Part shown: positions 29,860 through 38,126 of the stretch, one piece after another
Position numbering within the stretch: the first letter of the stretch is position 1
How the letters are laid out: each line of letters opens with the position of its first letter
Source: JAWPMT01 sp965229785
Lineage (GTDB): Bacteria > Bacteroidota > Bacteroidia > Cytophagales > Cyclobacteriaceae
Assembly: GCA_965229785.1 (NCBI GenBank)
Contig: CBDDJS010000001.1
Coordinates: 2,480,001 to 2,544,000 of the forward strand
Length of the DNA: 64,000 nucleotides
Reading direction: 5' to 3'
Position numbers and translations under genes: made by a program
The notes under the pieces: model-generated
Database searches by the model: none
What the model saw: only the letters and a program-made list of their open reading frames with translations
Told to the model about the DNA's origin: nothing

Positions 29860-29871
29860 TGTAATATTACA
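29860..29871. promoter_or_regulatory. TGTAATATTACA palindrome (site 4), between serine hydrolase and GntR/MocR-like regulator
   Basis: An exact copy of the palindrome in the divergent intergenic region, 8 bases before the hydrolase ATG and 83 before the regulator ATG. The location beside a GntR-type regulator gene is the strongest reason to propose that this regulator binds the motif and controls itself and its neighbour. Confidence 0.65.
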
Positions 29872-29954
29872 ATTAAGGAATGATAGTGGAACAAAGTTTA
29901 TTTTAGCGTACAGAATGAGGTTTAAGTGGTTTGAGCTCCTCCAAAACGATTGAT

Positions 29955-31340
29955 ATGTGGAATAAAAAATTTGAAAAGTCGGATCGTAAAAAATTCCTGC
30001 ACCTGATCGATTACATCACTGAAGCCATAGACTCAGGTGAATTAGCACCCGGTGAATCTCTACCCACACAACGAGAACTTTCGAAAAAACTAAACCTCTC
30101 TATTGGCACAATTACCAAAGCCTTTGCTGAACTTGAAAAAATGGGTTACCTGAGTGGTGAGATAGGTCGGGGAACATTTGTCAGGGATATCGCTGCGGAA
30201 TACGATGATTTTTGGTACACCGAAACCAAAGTTCCCTACAAGTATAACCTGGGACATTATCGCACGACTGAGCTGTTCAACAACGCCATCCGGATCAACT
30301 TACTCACGAGTATCAAAGAAGTAACGAACGGCCCAGACCTTTTCAAACACCTTAATGACCTTAATAATTTTGGTTCCTCAGATCAACGCGAGGTTTTTAG
30401 TCACTGGCTGAAAGGGATTGGCTTTAGTTCTGTTGCTAATAACCAGATCAGTTTATTTGCTGCCGAATTGCTCACTACTAATGTATTGATCAATACCCTT
30501 TCGGAACGAGATGATCACGTCATCCTTGAAGAAGTCGGAGACAGGATCACGAAGGAACAAATCTTGCAAAATGATCGTCAGGTCACAACAGTGAAAATGG
30601 ACGACTTGGGTATCATTCCAGCTGACCTTGAGGCGGTCATCTTACAATCCAGGGCCAAGCTTTTGGTAACCACCTGCACTTTCCATAATCCGACGAGTAA
30701 TACTACGCCTCTAAAACGGAAGAAGGAAATCCTTGCCGTTTGTCAGAAGTATCAGGTCAAAATCATAGAAGATGGTAAGGTGGATTTTTTTGCAGAAGGA
30801 TCCGTTCATCCTTACTTCGAACTGGACCCGGAAATTGGTGTTTACACTTCAGGTCTCTATTTCGCCATTAGTCCTTCACTGACTACTTCGTTTGTAGTGG
30901 CCTCAGCCTCGCTGATCCGAAGGATAGAAAGCAATTTTAAGCTCGTTTATTGGAGTAGCTCTCAAATGCTGTTAGAAATCAGCGCTACGCTTATCAAATC
31001 AGGTCGTGCAGACAAGATCATAGAGGAACGCAAAAAGCTACTCAGGAGCCGCAATCAGATATTGAACGACATATTTAGTCTTCAACCTACCAGCGACAAT
31101 GCATTGACGAGTGTCATTCGATGGTTGAGAATTCCTCCTACCTGGCTAAGTGCGGAACTCACACAAGCGGCCTTCGAACAAGGTATATTGGTTCGTAATA
31201 GCGATATTTTCGCTTTAGACACTTCGATGAAACTGCCCTATATACGCATCTGTAATGCTGCTATCCATAAAGAAACCGCTTACAAGGAAGCGCTTCATGA
31301 ACTGAAATCCATTTTCGAAGAAAGAATGGTGGAGTTTTAG
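29955..31340 (+). CDS. GntR/MocR-like regulator with degenerate aminotransferase domain
   Basis: 461 residues from ATG 29955; a TTG eight codons upstream is possible but less likely. An N-terminal GntR winged helix (residues ~10-78) reads ITEAIDSGELAPGESLPTQ, RELSKKLNLSIGTITKAF, EKMGYLSGEIGRGTF. The remaining ~375 residues follow the class I aminotransferase layout of MocR regulators (FHNPTSNTTP matches the NPTG region, IIEDGKVDFF the Asp/Tyr region). The segment that should carry the PLP lysine (SFSK) reads SGLYFAISPSLTTSF and has no lysine, so covalent PLP binding appears lost. The effector may be a different small molecule or none. Probably autoregulated through the palindrome at 29860. 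Confidence 0.85.
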   Translation: MWNKKFEKSDRKKFLHLIDYITEAIDSGELAPGESLPTQRELSKKLNLSIGTITKAFAELEKMGYLSGEIGRGTFVRDIAAEYDDFWYTETKVPYKYNLGHYRTTELFNNAIRINLLTSIKEVTNGPDLFKHLNDLNNFGSSDQREVFSHWLKGIGFSSVANNQISLFAAELLTTNVLINTLSERDDHVILEEVGDRITKEQILQNDRQVTTVKMDDLGIIPADLEAVILQSRAKLLVTTCTFHNPTSNTTPLKRKKEILAVCQKYQVKIIEDGKVDFFAEGSVHPYFELDPEIGVYTSGLYFAISPSLTTSFVVASASLIRRIESNFKLVYWSSSQMLLEISATLIKSGRADKIIEERKKLLRSRNQILNDIFSLQPTSDNALTSVIRWLRIPPTWLSAELTQAAFEQGILVRNSDIFALDTSMKLPYIRICNAAIHKETAYKEALHELKSIFEERMVEF

Positions 31341-31379
31341 TAATTTGAGATAATTCCGCGCTAAAAAAGAATTCATATA

Positions 31380-32402
31380 CTACTGTCCCACGGCTTTTGG
31401 CGGTGTTGGTGACTGTGTTGTCGAAGGGGGTGGAGGAGTAAGTTTGGCATTCACTGCTTTGTCCAGAATATCTTTTCCCCCATTTCTCAGAAAGACCTTC
31501 GACCCATTGAGCATATAAGTTACGCCAAATCCTCCATTTACCAATTTTACAGCCAATACCTTATGAAAATCCTGAACCCATTGAAATGCCTCTTTTCCGT
31601 AAAACTCAATCTTGGTTGGAGGAGTTTCATTCACCCATGCCAATAAGTTCTCGATTTCGAGAGAAGAAGCTGCAACATTCTCTTCTTCCTTTCCGAAATT
31701 ATATAGTGCAATAAGCTTCTCACCGATCTGGACATTAACCTCACTCTGATCCAATTTACAGGTTCTTTTTTCATCTCCCACCTGCCATGTCACCCAGGTT
31801 TGTCCATAATGGAAACCCTTAGTATCCGGATAATCAGTGTGATCCGCGTCTCTACCTGGGCTATGAAAATGGATTCTTAATTCCTTGATTTCGATGGAAA
31901 CACCAACGGCCTCAGATAAAATAGCCTTTGCATCTGTAGTCTTCATTTGCAAATCAATAGTCTCATAATTTGACTCGGTGTAATGTGTCGCATGTTGTGG
32001 ACTAGCCACCATGCCCACTAAGCGTGTTTTCATCACCTCATTTACTTTATCACTAATCTCCTTAAGACTCAGTCCCTTCTTTTCTCCAGTTCCATCACTA
32101 CTTTGCGCTTCTTGCTTTGTTTCCTTCCCTCCCTCACTTTGCTTTGTTTCCCCTTTCTTTCCATCTGAGCCACCTGAACCATCCTCGCTCAATTGAACCG
32201 GATGATAAGAGTAAGCAGCTTGTTTTTCAGAGGTGTGGGAAGATGAATAATCTATCGTACTTTGTATCTTCCTTTGAGCTATTGCAACCGGCCTTTTATC
32301 CTCTAACTGAACTTCTTGTTGCTCATCATGCTGTCGGTCCGCAGCTGATCTGGTTATCGACCCTTTGCCGTCGTTTATGCGATCCGTCCTTTTATTCATC
32401 AT
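31380..32402 (-). CDS. Uncharacterised protein with RPxAIAQRK motif and low-complexity linker
   Basis: 340 residues, no signal peptide or membrane segment. The N-terminus contains QLEDKRPVAIAQRKIQ, a motif I associate from memory with Bacteroidota/cyanobacterial proteins of the DUF4157 type and with putative cargo of extracellular contractile injection systems. A Gly/Ser/Lys/Glu-rich linker (residues ~70-110) follows, then a folded domain of about 200 residues rich in Trp, His and Asp (HFHSPGRDADHTDYPD, YGQTWVTWQVGD) and a Pro/Thr tail. No catalytic motif was recognised. No injection-system genes are in the window. It is convergent with the regulator gene and lies just outside the tRNA island. 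Function unknown. Confidence 0.55.
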   Translation of the reverse strand: MMNKRTDRINDGKGSITRSAADRQHDEQQEVQLEDKRPVAIAQRKIQSTIDYSSSHTSEKQAAYSYHPVQLSEDGSGGSDGKKGETKQSEGGKETKQEAQSSDGTGEKKGLSLKEISDKVNEVMKTRLVGMVASPQHATHYTESNYETIDLQMKTTDAKAILSEAVGVSIEIKELRIHFHSPGRDADHTDYPDTKGFHYGQTWVTWQVGDEKRTCKLDQSEVNVQIGEKLIALYNFGKEEENVAASSLEIENLLAWVNETPPTKIEFYGKEAFQWVQDFHKVLAVKLVNGGFGVTYMLNGSKVFLRNGGKDILDKAVNAKLTPPPPSTTQSPTPPKAVGQ

Positions 32403-32704
32403 CGGTCATGAAAGTACGTTTTTAGTACAATTATCCTGCGCGGAGCAATGCTCATTTTTTCTAGAGATGAAGCACGTATAACTAAAATTACCGTTTGGAA
32501 ACATCATATACAAGGTTGTTGATCGTTGGCATACCATTCCCTATGTTTATCAGTTCCAATATGCAAAGTAAATATTGAATCAAATCGAAAACCTGGGGAG
32601 TAGCATTATATAGAATGAGTTGTCGTCTAGTTCAGGCCTCAGGGGGAGGGGTCCGCTTGATCCTTTATTGCTTAATCCCATAATAGCAACTGACTCGTCA
32701 CAAA
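32403..32704. other. Intergenic region before the island; nothing recognised
   Basis: About 300 AT-rich bases upstream of the RPxAIAQRK gene. It presumably holds that gene's promoter, but no clear promoter, repeat or RNA element was seen. Confidence 0.4.
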
Positions 32705-32732
32705 CAAAAAAACCTGGTATTTCTACCAGGTT
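32705..32732 (-). terminator. Intrinsic terminator, original downstream terminator of tRNA-Thr
   Basis: On the minus strand a perfect 9-bp stem AACCTGGTA/TACCAGGTT with a GAAA tetraloop is followed by seven or more T. It lies directly after the truncated tRNA 3' end, where the terminator of the intact tRNA would have been before the island inserted. Confidence 0.8.
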
Positions 32733-32781
32733 TTAAGAGCCTCCTATCGGGATCGAACCAATGACCTACTGATTACAAGTC
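32731..32781 (-). repeat. attL-like repeat: 3' fragment of tRNA-Thr
   Basis: This is identical to 41047-41097. It contains the tRNA 3' strand of the acceptor stem, the T-arm and the variable region up to the anticodon loop, then diverges (CCTTCCCACG instead of AGTTGCTCTA in plus-strand text), so it cannot form a tRNA. It still sits beside the original terminator at 32705. Confidence 0.88.
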
Positions 32782-32929
32782 CTTCCCACGTTATTCGCAT
32801 CATTTCTTATCAATTTGTATTATCCTGATAATCAGAAATTTACCCTTAAAATCGACAGATAAAAACTTGTGTGAATTGCTATCGATCAGCACTTTTGTTG
32901 CCAGTGATGACAACAAAAAAAGCTGTATT

Positions 32930-33274
32930 ATGATCAAAAAACCCACTTTAAAAATCGTCTTAGACAATCGAAACAACGCAAAGGCAGATGGAAAGAAACC
33001 TCTAGCGTTGAGAGTTACTTATAACCGCAAAACCAAATTCTATTTATTGGGAGATCGAGTTACGCAAGAGGAATGGGACAAGCTACAAAATCAATCTGTC
33101 CGGGGAAATCTACGAAACATTAAAATAGGTATACTCGAAGCAGAAAAGAAAGCATACGATATTCTCAATCACATGTCCGTATTTCAGTTTGAGGAATTTA
33201 AGTTGCTGTTTACTGGTGAAGATGGAGATAGCCAATCAGTATACCATAGCTACACCTTATATATACAACAATAA
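32930..33274 (+). pseudogene. Truncated tyrosine recombinase (integrase), arm-binding domain only
   Basis: From ATG 32930 the product begins MIKKPTLKIVLDNRN and continues PLALRVTYNRKTKFYLLGD and RVTQEEWDKL, the pattern of the N-terminal arm-DNA-binding domain of Bacteroidota phage-type integrases. It stops after about 114 residues (HSYTLYIQQ), where intact enzymes enter the SAM-like core-binding domain; full enzymes are roughly 380-420 residues. The catalytic R...HxxR...Y domain is absent from the island. A few residues in the next frame (to about 33372) may be decayed core-binding sequence. Its position beside the left att repeat fits the former integrase of this island. Confidence 0.75.
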
Positions 33275-33323
33275 AGGGAAGAGGAACGAGAAGGGACAGC
33301 AGACTCTTATCATCACTGTCAAA

Positions 33324-33372
33324 TCAATTTTCAGAATTGATAGCTTAAAAAAATACCAATTTTCGGGTATTT
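33324..33372. promoter_or_regulatory. Two adjacent inverted repeats upstream of the island operon
   Basis: TCAATT...AATTGA (33324-33340) and AAATACC...GGTATTT (33351-33372) lie between the integrase remnant and the first gene of the island operon (GTG at 33437). They could be operators or a weak terminator; neither has a good downstream T-run on the plus strand. Confidence 0.4.
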
Positions 33373-33436
33373 ACATTTTGTGTAATTTTTAGTTAATTGC
33401 AGGATTGAGTTAGTTGCAAAGACAGATTGATCCATT

Positions 33437-34402
33437 GTGCGTGTATTTGAAAAAGTCGCTTCTTTTATTCTAAATGAATTGGGTGTACGTGAGCCTGATG
33501 CCCCTATTTCACTATTTGTATCCGCATTAGCTACCAGTAAAATACCGGGTGATCTAAGGTTATTACTTTGTCTGGGGATTGATCTGAAAAATATAAGAAA
33601 TATCAACCAACCTTTGGCAACACAGGCTATCCGTTCTTGTCTGGAAACCGCAACATCAATCAATGTAACGCTAAATTCATTCAAGAATGGTTTACCCTTA
33701 CATATCAAGTTTGCTTTAGCTGTCAAATCGCAAGGAAATGAAGGTTATCGTCCGGCAATTTCATCTTCCGCTACAGATAAGTATGCCAGAGTATGCACAT
33801 TTAGAACTTACATGCTATATACTGTAGCCAATAACAGAGGGTCGCAGAATCCTGAAGTTAACAACATAGATTCAGGTCAACTTGACCTTTATTGGGAAGA
33901 TTTTATGGATCATCACAACTATCGAAACATCATGGTATCGAGGTATGGAAGATCTGAATCCTGGGTATTTGTTGCCAACAAGGAGGAACTACAGCCCCTT
34001 GGCAAAAAAACAGAAGAACTGGTCGACAGACTTGGCTTCTATATTGCTAATATCAACGACAGAGACCAATATGTTCAACTGGCTTATGAATTCAGTTCAA
34101 AAGAAGACGTTTACCAGCCGGATGCAGTTGTAGCTGATTGGGGTGGATTATCAGGCAACACGATTTCCAGTGGAAATGAATCTTATGTCTCATCAGCTTA
34201 TCAGGACTCATGGGGTAGAACTTTTAGTGTATCTGGAAAGCTTGATCCACTACAGGAAAAAGTACACAGGGATTTTGATTTCAAAAATGAACGATTCATC
34301 GAATTCAAGGCTTCTGATCTAAACAAGCTAGATAAGGCTCCACAAAAATGTTCTGATAAGGAAGCCTTGAAAGAGGCATATATTAGATTTTTTCATGCAT
34401 AA
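33437..34402 (+). CDS. Island operon gene 1, uncharacterised 321-aa protein
   Basis: I do not recognise this protein. It starts at a GTG (a stop codon lies two codons upstream and no ATG occurs in the first ~125 codons). There is no signal peptide or clear membrane segment. The first ~130 residues look mixed alpha/beta (FILNELGVREPDAPISLFVS, TSINVTLNSF). The second half is charged and aromatic (LYWEDFMDHHNYRNIMVSRY, QPDAVVADWGGLSG) and ends in a lysine-rich helix (FKASDLNKLDKAPQ). Gene 2 follows after 16 bases, so the genes form an operon. The island setting suggests an accessory function such as phage defence, but nothing in the sequence identifies an activity. Confidence 0.6.
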   Translation: MRVFEKVASFILNELGVREPDAPISLFVSALATSKIPGDLRLLLCLGIDLKNIRNINQPLATQAIRSCLETATSINVTLNSFKNGLPLHIKFALAVKSQGNEGYRPAISSSATDKYARVCTFRTYMLYTVANNRGSQNPEVNNIDSGQLDLYWEDFMDHHNYRNIMVSRYGRSESWVFVANKEELQPLGKKTEELVDRLGFYIANINDRDQYVQLAYEFSSKEDVYQPDAVVADWGGLSGNTISSGNESYVSSAYQDSWGRTFSVSGKLDPLQEKVHRDFDFKNERFIEFKASDLNKLDKAPQKCSDKEALKEAYIRFFHA

Positions 34403-34418
34403 ATTGTAAATTCATTCT

Positions 34419-35651
34419 ATGAGCAGAAAGTTGCGAAAAGACCTGAATGAGATCGACAGCTATTTTGATAAATCGGAGGAGGTTGATGTCGGGGAATCAA
34501 TTGATGTGCTCAAAAACTATTCTACACAGGATTGGAATGACTGGATTCAGGATATCTTGAACTATGATATCGCCTACCCTATATCACGAGTTGGTGATGG
34601 TGAAGATGTACTGTCCGATATTGTCCCTTATTTGAAAGATAACCACATTTCGCTCTACCCTTATGAATCCGCACTGTCCATCGCTGTTCAGCAATACAAT
34701 TCTCAAGGTCATGAGGCCTTTCTGATCCGTCTGGTCCGGGCCACCCGGGAAATATCAGGAATCAGAAGCAAGAATATTTTGATGGAGATATTGTTCAACG
34801 CAAATAATTGGTCTTATCTATATAAAGAGGATTATGTAAAAACAGAAGCGTTGGGAGCACTGTGCCGCTCGGGCCTTTTAGAAGAACAAGAAAAAGAAGC
34901 TATTGATAAATACTTGCATGATACAGGATATGAACTGATGTCCTTCGATCATGAATTTCTTGGGTATGCACTTCGGTTTGCCTACCGCCATTTGGGCCTC
35001 GGCGCTTTTTTCATCCATTTTGATCTGATTGCAAGTCAACCCATTCATCAAACTAAAAGACACGTATCTACTTTGGCCAATTTGTTGTGGGAATGTCATC
35101 AGAATCACCGACCATTCTTTTATCAATATTTGCATCAATGGCTGTTGGATAGGGCTGCACAATTCTCTGATATCGATTTAGCATACTTAAGATTGTTTTA
35201 CGAGAAAATCAAAACACATCTTGGAAAAGAGCAGGTGGCAGTAAGACAAGAGGGCATGCAGGTCAGAAATTCTAAAAGAAACCATCTAATTGGAGCCAAA
35301 TTCATCATGGAAACGGTGCTTCAAGTTCCTTTGAGAGAACCTGTGGTACCAAACGAAGCATTCGAAACCATCGGATTTCTGGCGATTCAAAGAAGAGGAA
35401 TATTACAAGAATTGTTCCCAAGGTATTCAGAATATATTTATACCTATTATCACCATATTCCAGATTTTCAAACCTCAACGTTTATATGGTCCCACCCAGA
35501 TGAAAGTCAGGAAATAGCTGATATCCTGGATCGGCTAAGTATCGAACAATATAAAGATGAGGAAAAACAAACTTTTTTCGAATCGTTTGCTACGGACCCG
35601 GATCAGGTTGTTTCAGAAATAAGCAGGGGTTTCCATATTGTAACTAGTTAA
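34419..35651 (+). CDS. Island operon gene 2, uncharacterised helical 410-aa protein
   Basis: Not recognised. The protein looks largely alpha-helical with many aromatic residues and no membrane segments. The N-terminus is acidic (LNEIDSYFDKSEEVDVGES), and later helices such as YVKTEALGALCRSGLLEEQ and HVSTLANLLWECHQNH give a HEAT/ARM- or TPR-like impression without a clear period. No nuclease, ATPase or NAD-binding motif was seen. It sits 16 bases after gene 1 and 6 bases before gene 3, so the three products are probably made together and may form a complex. A scaffold or adaptor role is only a guess. Confidence 0.6.
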   Translation: MSRKLRKDLNEIDSYFDKSEEVDVGESIDVLKNYSTQDWNDWIQDILNYDIAYPISRVGDGEDVLSDIVPYLKDNHISLYPYESALSIAVQQYNSQGHEAFLIRLVRATREISGIRSKNILMEILFNANNWSYLYKEDYVKTEALGALCRSGLLEEQEKEAIDKYLHDTGYELMSFDHEFLGYALRFAYRHLGLGAFFIHFDLIASQPIHQTKRHVSTLANLLWECHQNHRPFFYQYLHQWLLDRAAQFSDIDLAYLRLFYEKIKTHLGKEQVAVRQEGMQVRNSKRNHLIGAKFIMETVLQVPLREPVVPNEAFETIGFLAIQRRGILQELFPRYSEYIYTYYHHIPDFQTSTFIWSHPDESQEIADILDRLSIEQYKDEEKQTFFESFATDPDQVVSEISRGFHIVTS

Positions 35652-35657
35652 TGTATT

Positions 35658-38069
35658 ATGGCTTCTAGTGATTTACAGTTCTTGGACACCTTGCTGCGTA
35701 AGCTTTCAGATCAAGATTATATTGATCTTATCAACCAGGAAAAACTACGCCATGAAGGATATAAAATACACTATGTAATCGATGCAAACATCATTCAGAA
35801 TTTTTGCTATCCATGGGGGCTACCGGTTCATAAATTAAAAGATGGTAGGACCATACTCACCGAAGAATACATCAATGACGAACAGGTTACCATCCAAACT
35901 TTACTTAGGGTCAACGAAGGTGACGAACGTGTTATCCTATTCGACGAATATTCTCCAGAGTTCCAGGGGATGATTAGAGAGGGAATTCGATTGGGCAATG
36001 AGCAGGCAAAAAAAGAAGACCTGCTGGATGGCAACGAGATCATGAACTCAAATTTTGAGGTTTTCAAAGAGTACGTTCGAAATCACTTTTCACGATGCAC
36101 TGCAAGGGTTACGCTAAACATCGATGCACTAACAAAAGCCAAACAGCTATTCACAGACAAACTCATTTTATTCGCAGCCAGGGAATTTAAGAATGAATTT
36201 TTGGAAGAAGTTGCAACGATGTGCCCTGGCTCAGATGAATTATCAAATAAAATTTATCAGATAGCGGAAGATCATATTTGGAAGTCCCGAAAGGGAGAAT
36301 TGCATACGAGTAAACATCGGGATTCGGTGATTATTGATCGTATTCTTTCTTTCAACCGGTATGTACACGACCATGGTAAGGGTGAAGATTCAAAGCACCT
36401 CTTTATTCTGTTTACAGACTCGGAGAAAGATAAAGATGTGATCAATTCTTTAAGGAAAAGAGAAGACATACCCTATCCCAGCATCAATGGGTCAAAAGTA
36501 AGTCTGGTCCGCAATACCTCGCAATACTTTGCCTATCTCATTAGTGCCGGGATCACACAGGAAGGAACAGTCGATACGCAACAGACGCTGGAAAACCTGG
36601 AAAAATTACGTAAAGTAAGTCTTGAACTGGTCGATGAACTCAATGAAATAGATCACATGATACTTGGTGTGGTACGACCCGATCAAAAAGAGAACAAACA
36701 ACACTATGCAAAAAGAGTACGTCAACAATCCATTGCCCATCGATTGAATTTTTCCGACGATACTTCCAGAACTTTGGTGAATAACTACCGAAACCTTAGA
36801 AACCAATTCGAAAACTCGGGCCTGTTGAAGAGTTTCCCCTCTTTATACGATACTTTCAAAAAAGACGCTTACAATCAAGAGGCTCCAAATCTACGGCGTG
36901 TGTTGCAACGCATCCATGAAAACTACAAGGCACTCACTGCAGATCTGGTGGAAAATCAATTTGCCTTACTTTCCAACTTAAAAGAAGAAGCCAAATTCAC
37001 TATTACTTTTTACCGAAGCATCGAATTGATCCGAAAAGGCAAACTTCATTTTGACTTATCCAAAGGACACGATCATATTGAAGGGAGCTATCAACATCTA
37101 CCTGTTTTTCTGACTTTTGCCCTGAAAGAGACAAGGCTTCGGCAAACTTTCATCAACTTCATCAAGTTGGTCTTTTTTGATAAACACCTGGATGAAGGTA
37201 CAGCAATCATCAATCAACTTGAGTCAACCTATCTCAAGCACCTGAAAGATATCCAACCTGGTTCCGAGGGTAGGTTTGAAATCAAACTGATGAAAGCCTT
37301 CATTTTCTTGATTTTACCATCAGATTATGAACCAAATAGCTTCATTCGAACAAATGACCGGTACGCGTACGAATGGTTGAACCTTATGGAAGGTCCAAGT
37401 GAGCTCAATCCTGACCTGACCTTAGATAATCTATACCTCAAGTGTTGGGTTTACAGAAGGCTTGGGAAATACAAAGAATCAATCGAGATCGCAGAACAAG
37501 GGATTGAATATGACGAAACAGACCCCAGGTTTCATCACGGCAAGTTACTCGCCCGATTCTGTCTGATTTTGGACAAAGAATTTCATTTTGATATGTTCGA
37601 TGTAATTCTAGAGGACCTGGAAAGAGTACATCAACTATATCCAAGTTTTTTAAATCACCGCTTCTCAGCTGAAGAAGCCCATCATTTTCAACAGAAAATC
37701 ACCGATACTTACAATAACACAAGTTGTTATACACTAAGTCTAAAAGCGATATTCCTCATTGATGAAAAAGTGGAAGAATACGCAAAACTCGAGAATACAT
37801 TAATTCAAGCAAGGAGTCATTTACAAGCCCTCAGGCCACATGGAGTATACCGGGATAATTTTCCTGAGTATTATGACACTGAAGCCACCCTCGAATTAGT
37901 AGAATCTTACGTCTTCGATAATAAAGTAGCAAAAATTAAAAATGCATTGCGGGCCATCAACAAAGCTATTCAACTTAATGATAACCCTAGTCAGGCCCAA
38001 ACCTACTATCAGAGAAAGCAAAGCATCAAAAATAGATTAGATTCACTTCAAGGTGCAAAAAGACCCTAA
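35658..38069 (+). CDS. Island operon gene 3, 803-aa protein with PIN-like N-terminus and TPR-like C-terminus
   Basis: The N-terminal ~265 residues resemble a PIN nuclease fold: a hydrophobic strand with the first acidic residue (HYVIDANII, Asp42), a helical middle, an acidic stretch KHRDSVIIDRI near residue 225 and LFILFTDSEKD near 255, matching the usual first, third and fourth acidic positions of metal-dependent PIN RNases. The middle (330-560) is helical. Residues ~580-800 contain TPR-like pairs (LKCWVYRRLGKYKESIEIA, QGIEYDETDPRFHHGKLL, ALRAINKAIQLNDNPSQAQ). A large PIN-TPR protein would fit an RNA-cleaving effector with a regulatory or sensor solenoid. The assignment rests on visual motif matching and needs structure prediction. 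It is the last gene of the operon, followed directly by the IS pair. Confidence 0.55.
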   Translation: MASSDLQFLDTLLRKLSDQDYIDLINQEKLRHEGYKIHYVIDANIIQNFCYPWGLPVHKLKDGRTILTEEYINDEQVTIQTLLRVNEGDERVILFDEYSPEFQGMIREGIRLGNEQAKKEDLLDGNEIMNSNFEVFKEYVRNHFSRCTARVTLNIDALTKAKQLFTDKLILFAAREFKNEFLEEVATMCPGSDELSNKIYQIAEDHIWKSRKGELHTSKHRDSVIIDRILSFNRYVHDHGKGEDSKHLFILFTDSEKDKDVINSLRKREDIPYPSINGSKVSLVRNTSQYFAYLISAGITQEGTVDTQQTLENLEKLRKVSLELVDELNEIDHMILGVVRPDQKENKQHYAKRVRQQSIAHRLNFSDDTSRTLVNNYRNLRNQFENSGLLKSFPSLYDTFKKDAYNQEAPNLRRVLQRIHENYKALTADLVENQFALLSNLKEEAKFTITFYRSIELIRKGKLHFDLSKGHDHIEGSYQHLPVFLTFALKETRLRQTFINFIKLVFFDKHLDEGTAIINQLESTYLKHLKDIQPGSEGRFEIKLMKAFIFLILPSDYEPNSFIRTNDRYAYEWLNLMEGPSELNPDLTLDNLYLKCWVYRRLGKYKESIEIAEQGIEYDETDPRFHHGKLLARFCLILDKEFHFDMFDVILEDLERVHQLYPSFLNHRFSAEEAHHFQQKITDTYNNTSCYTLSLKAIFLIDEKVEEYAKLENTLIQARSHLQALRPHGVYRDNFPEYYDTEATLELVESYVFDNKVAKIKNALRAINKAIQLNDNPSQAQTYYQRKQSIKNRLDSLQGAKRP

Positions 38070-38126
38070 AAAAATAGATTGATCCTAAAAAATGGGATCA
38101 ATCCGAAAACCTGGGGGCAGATTGTA

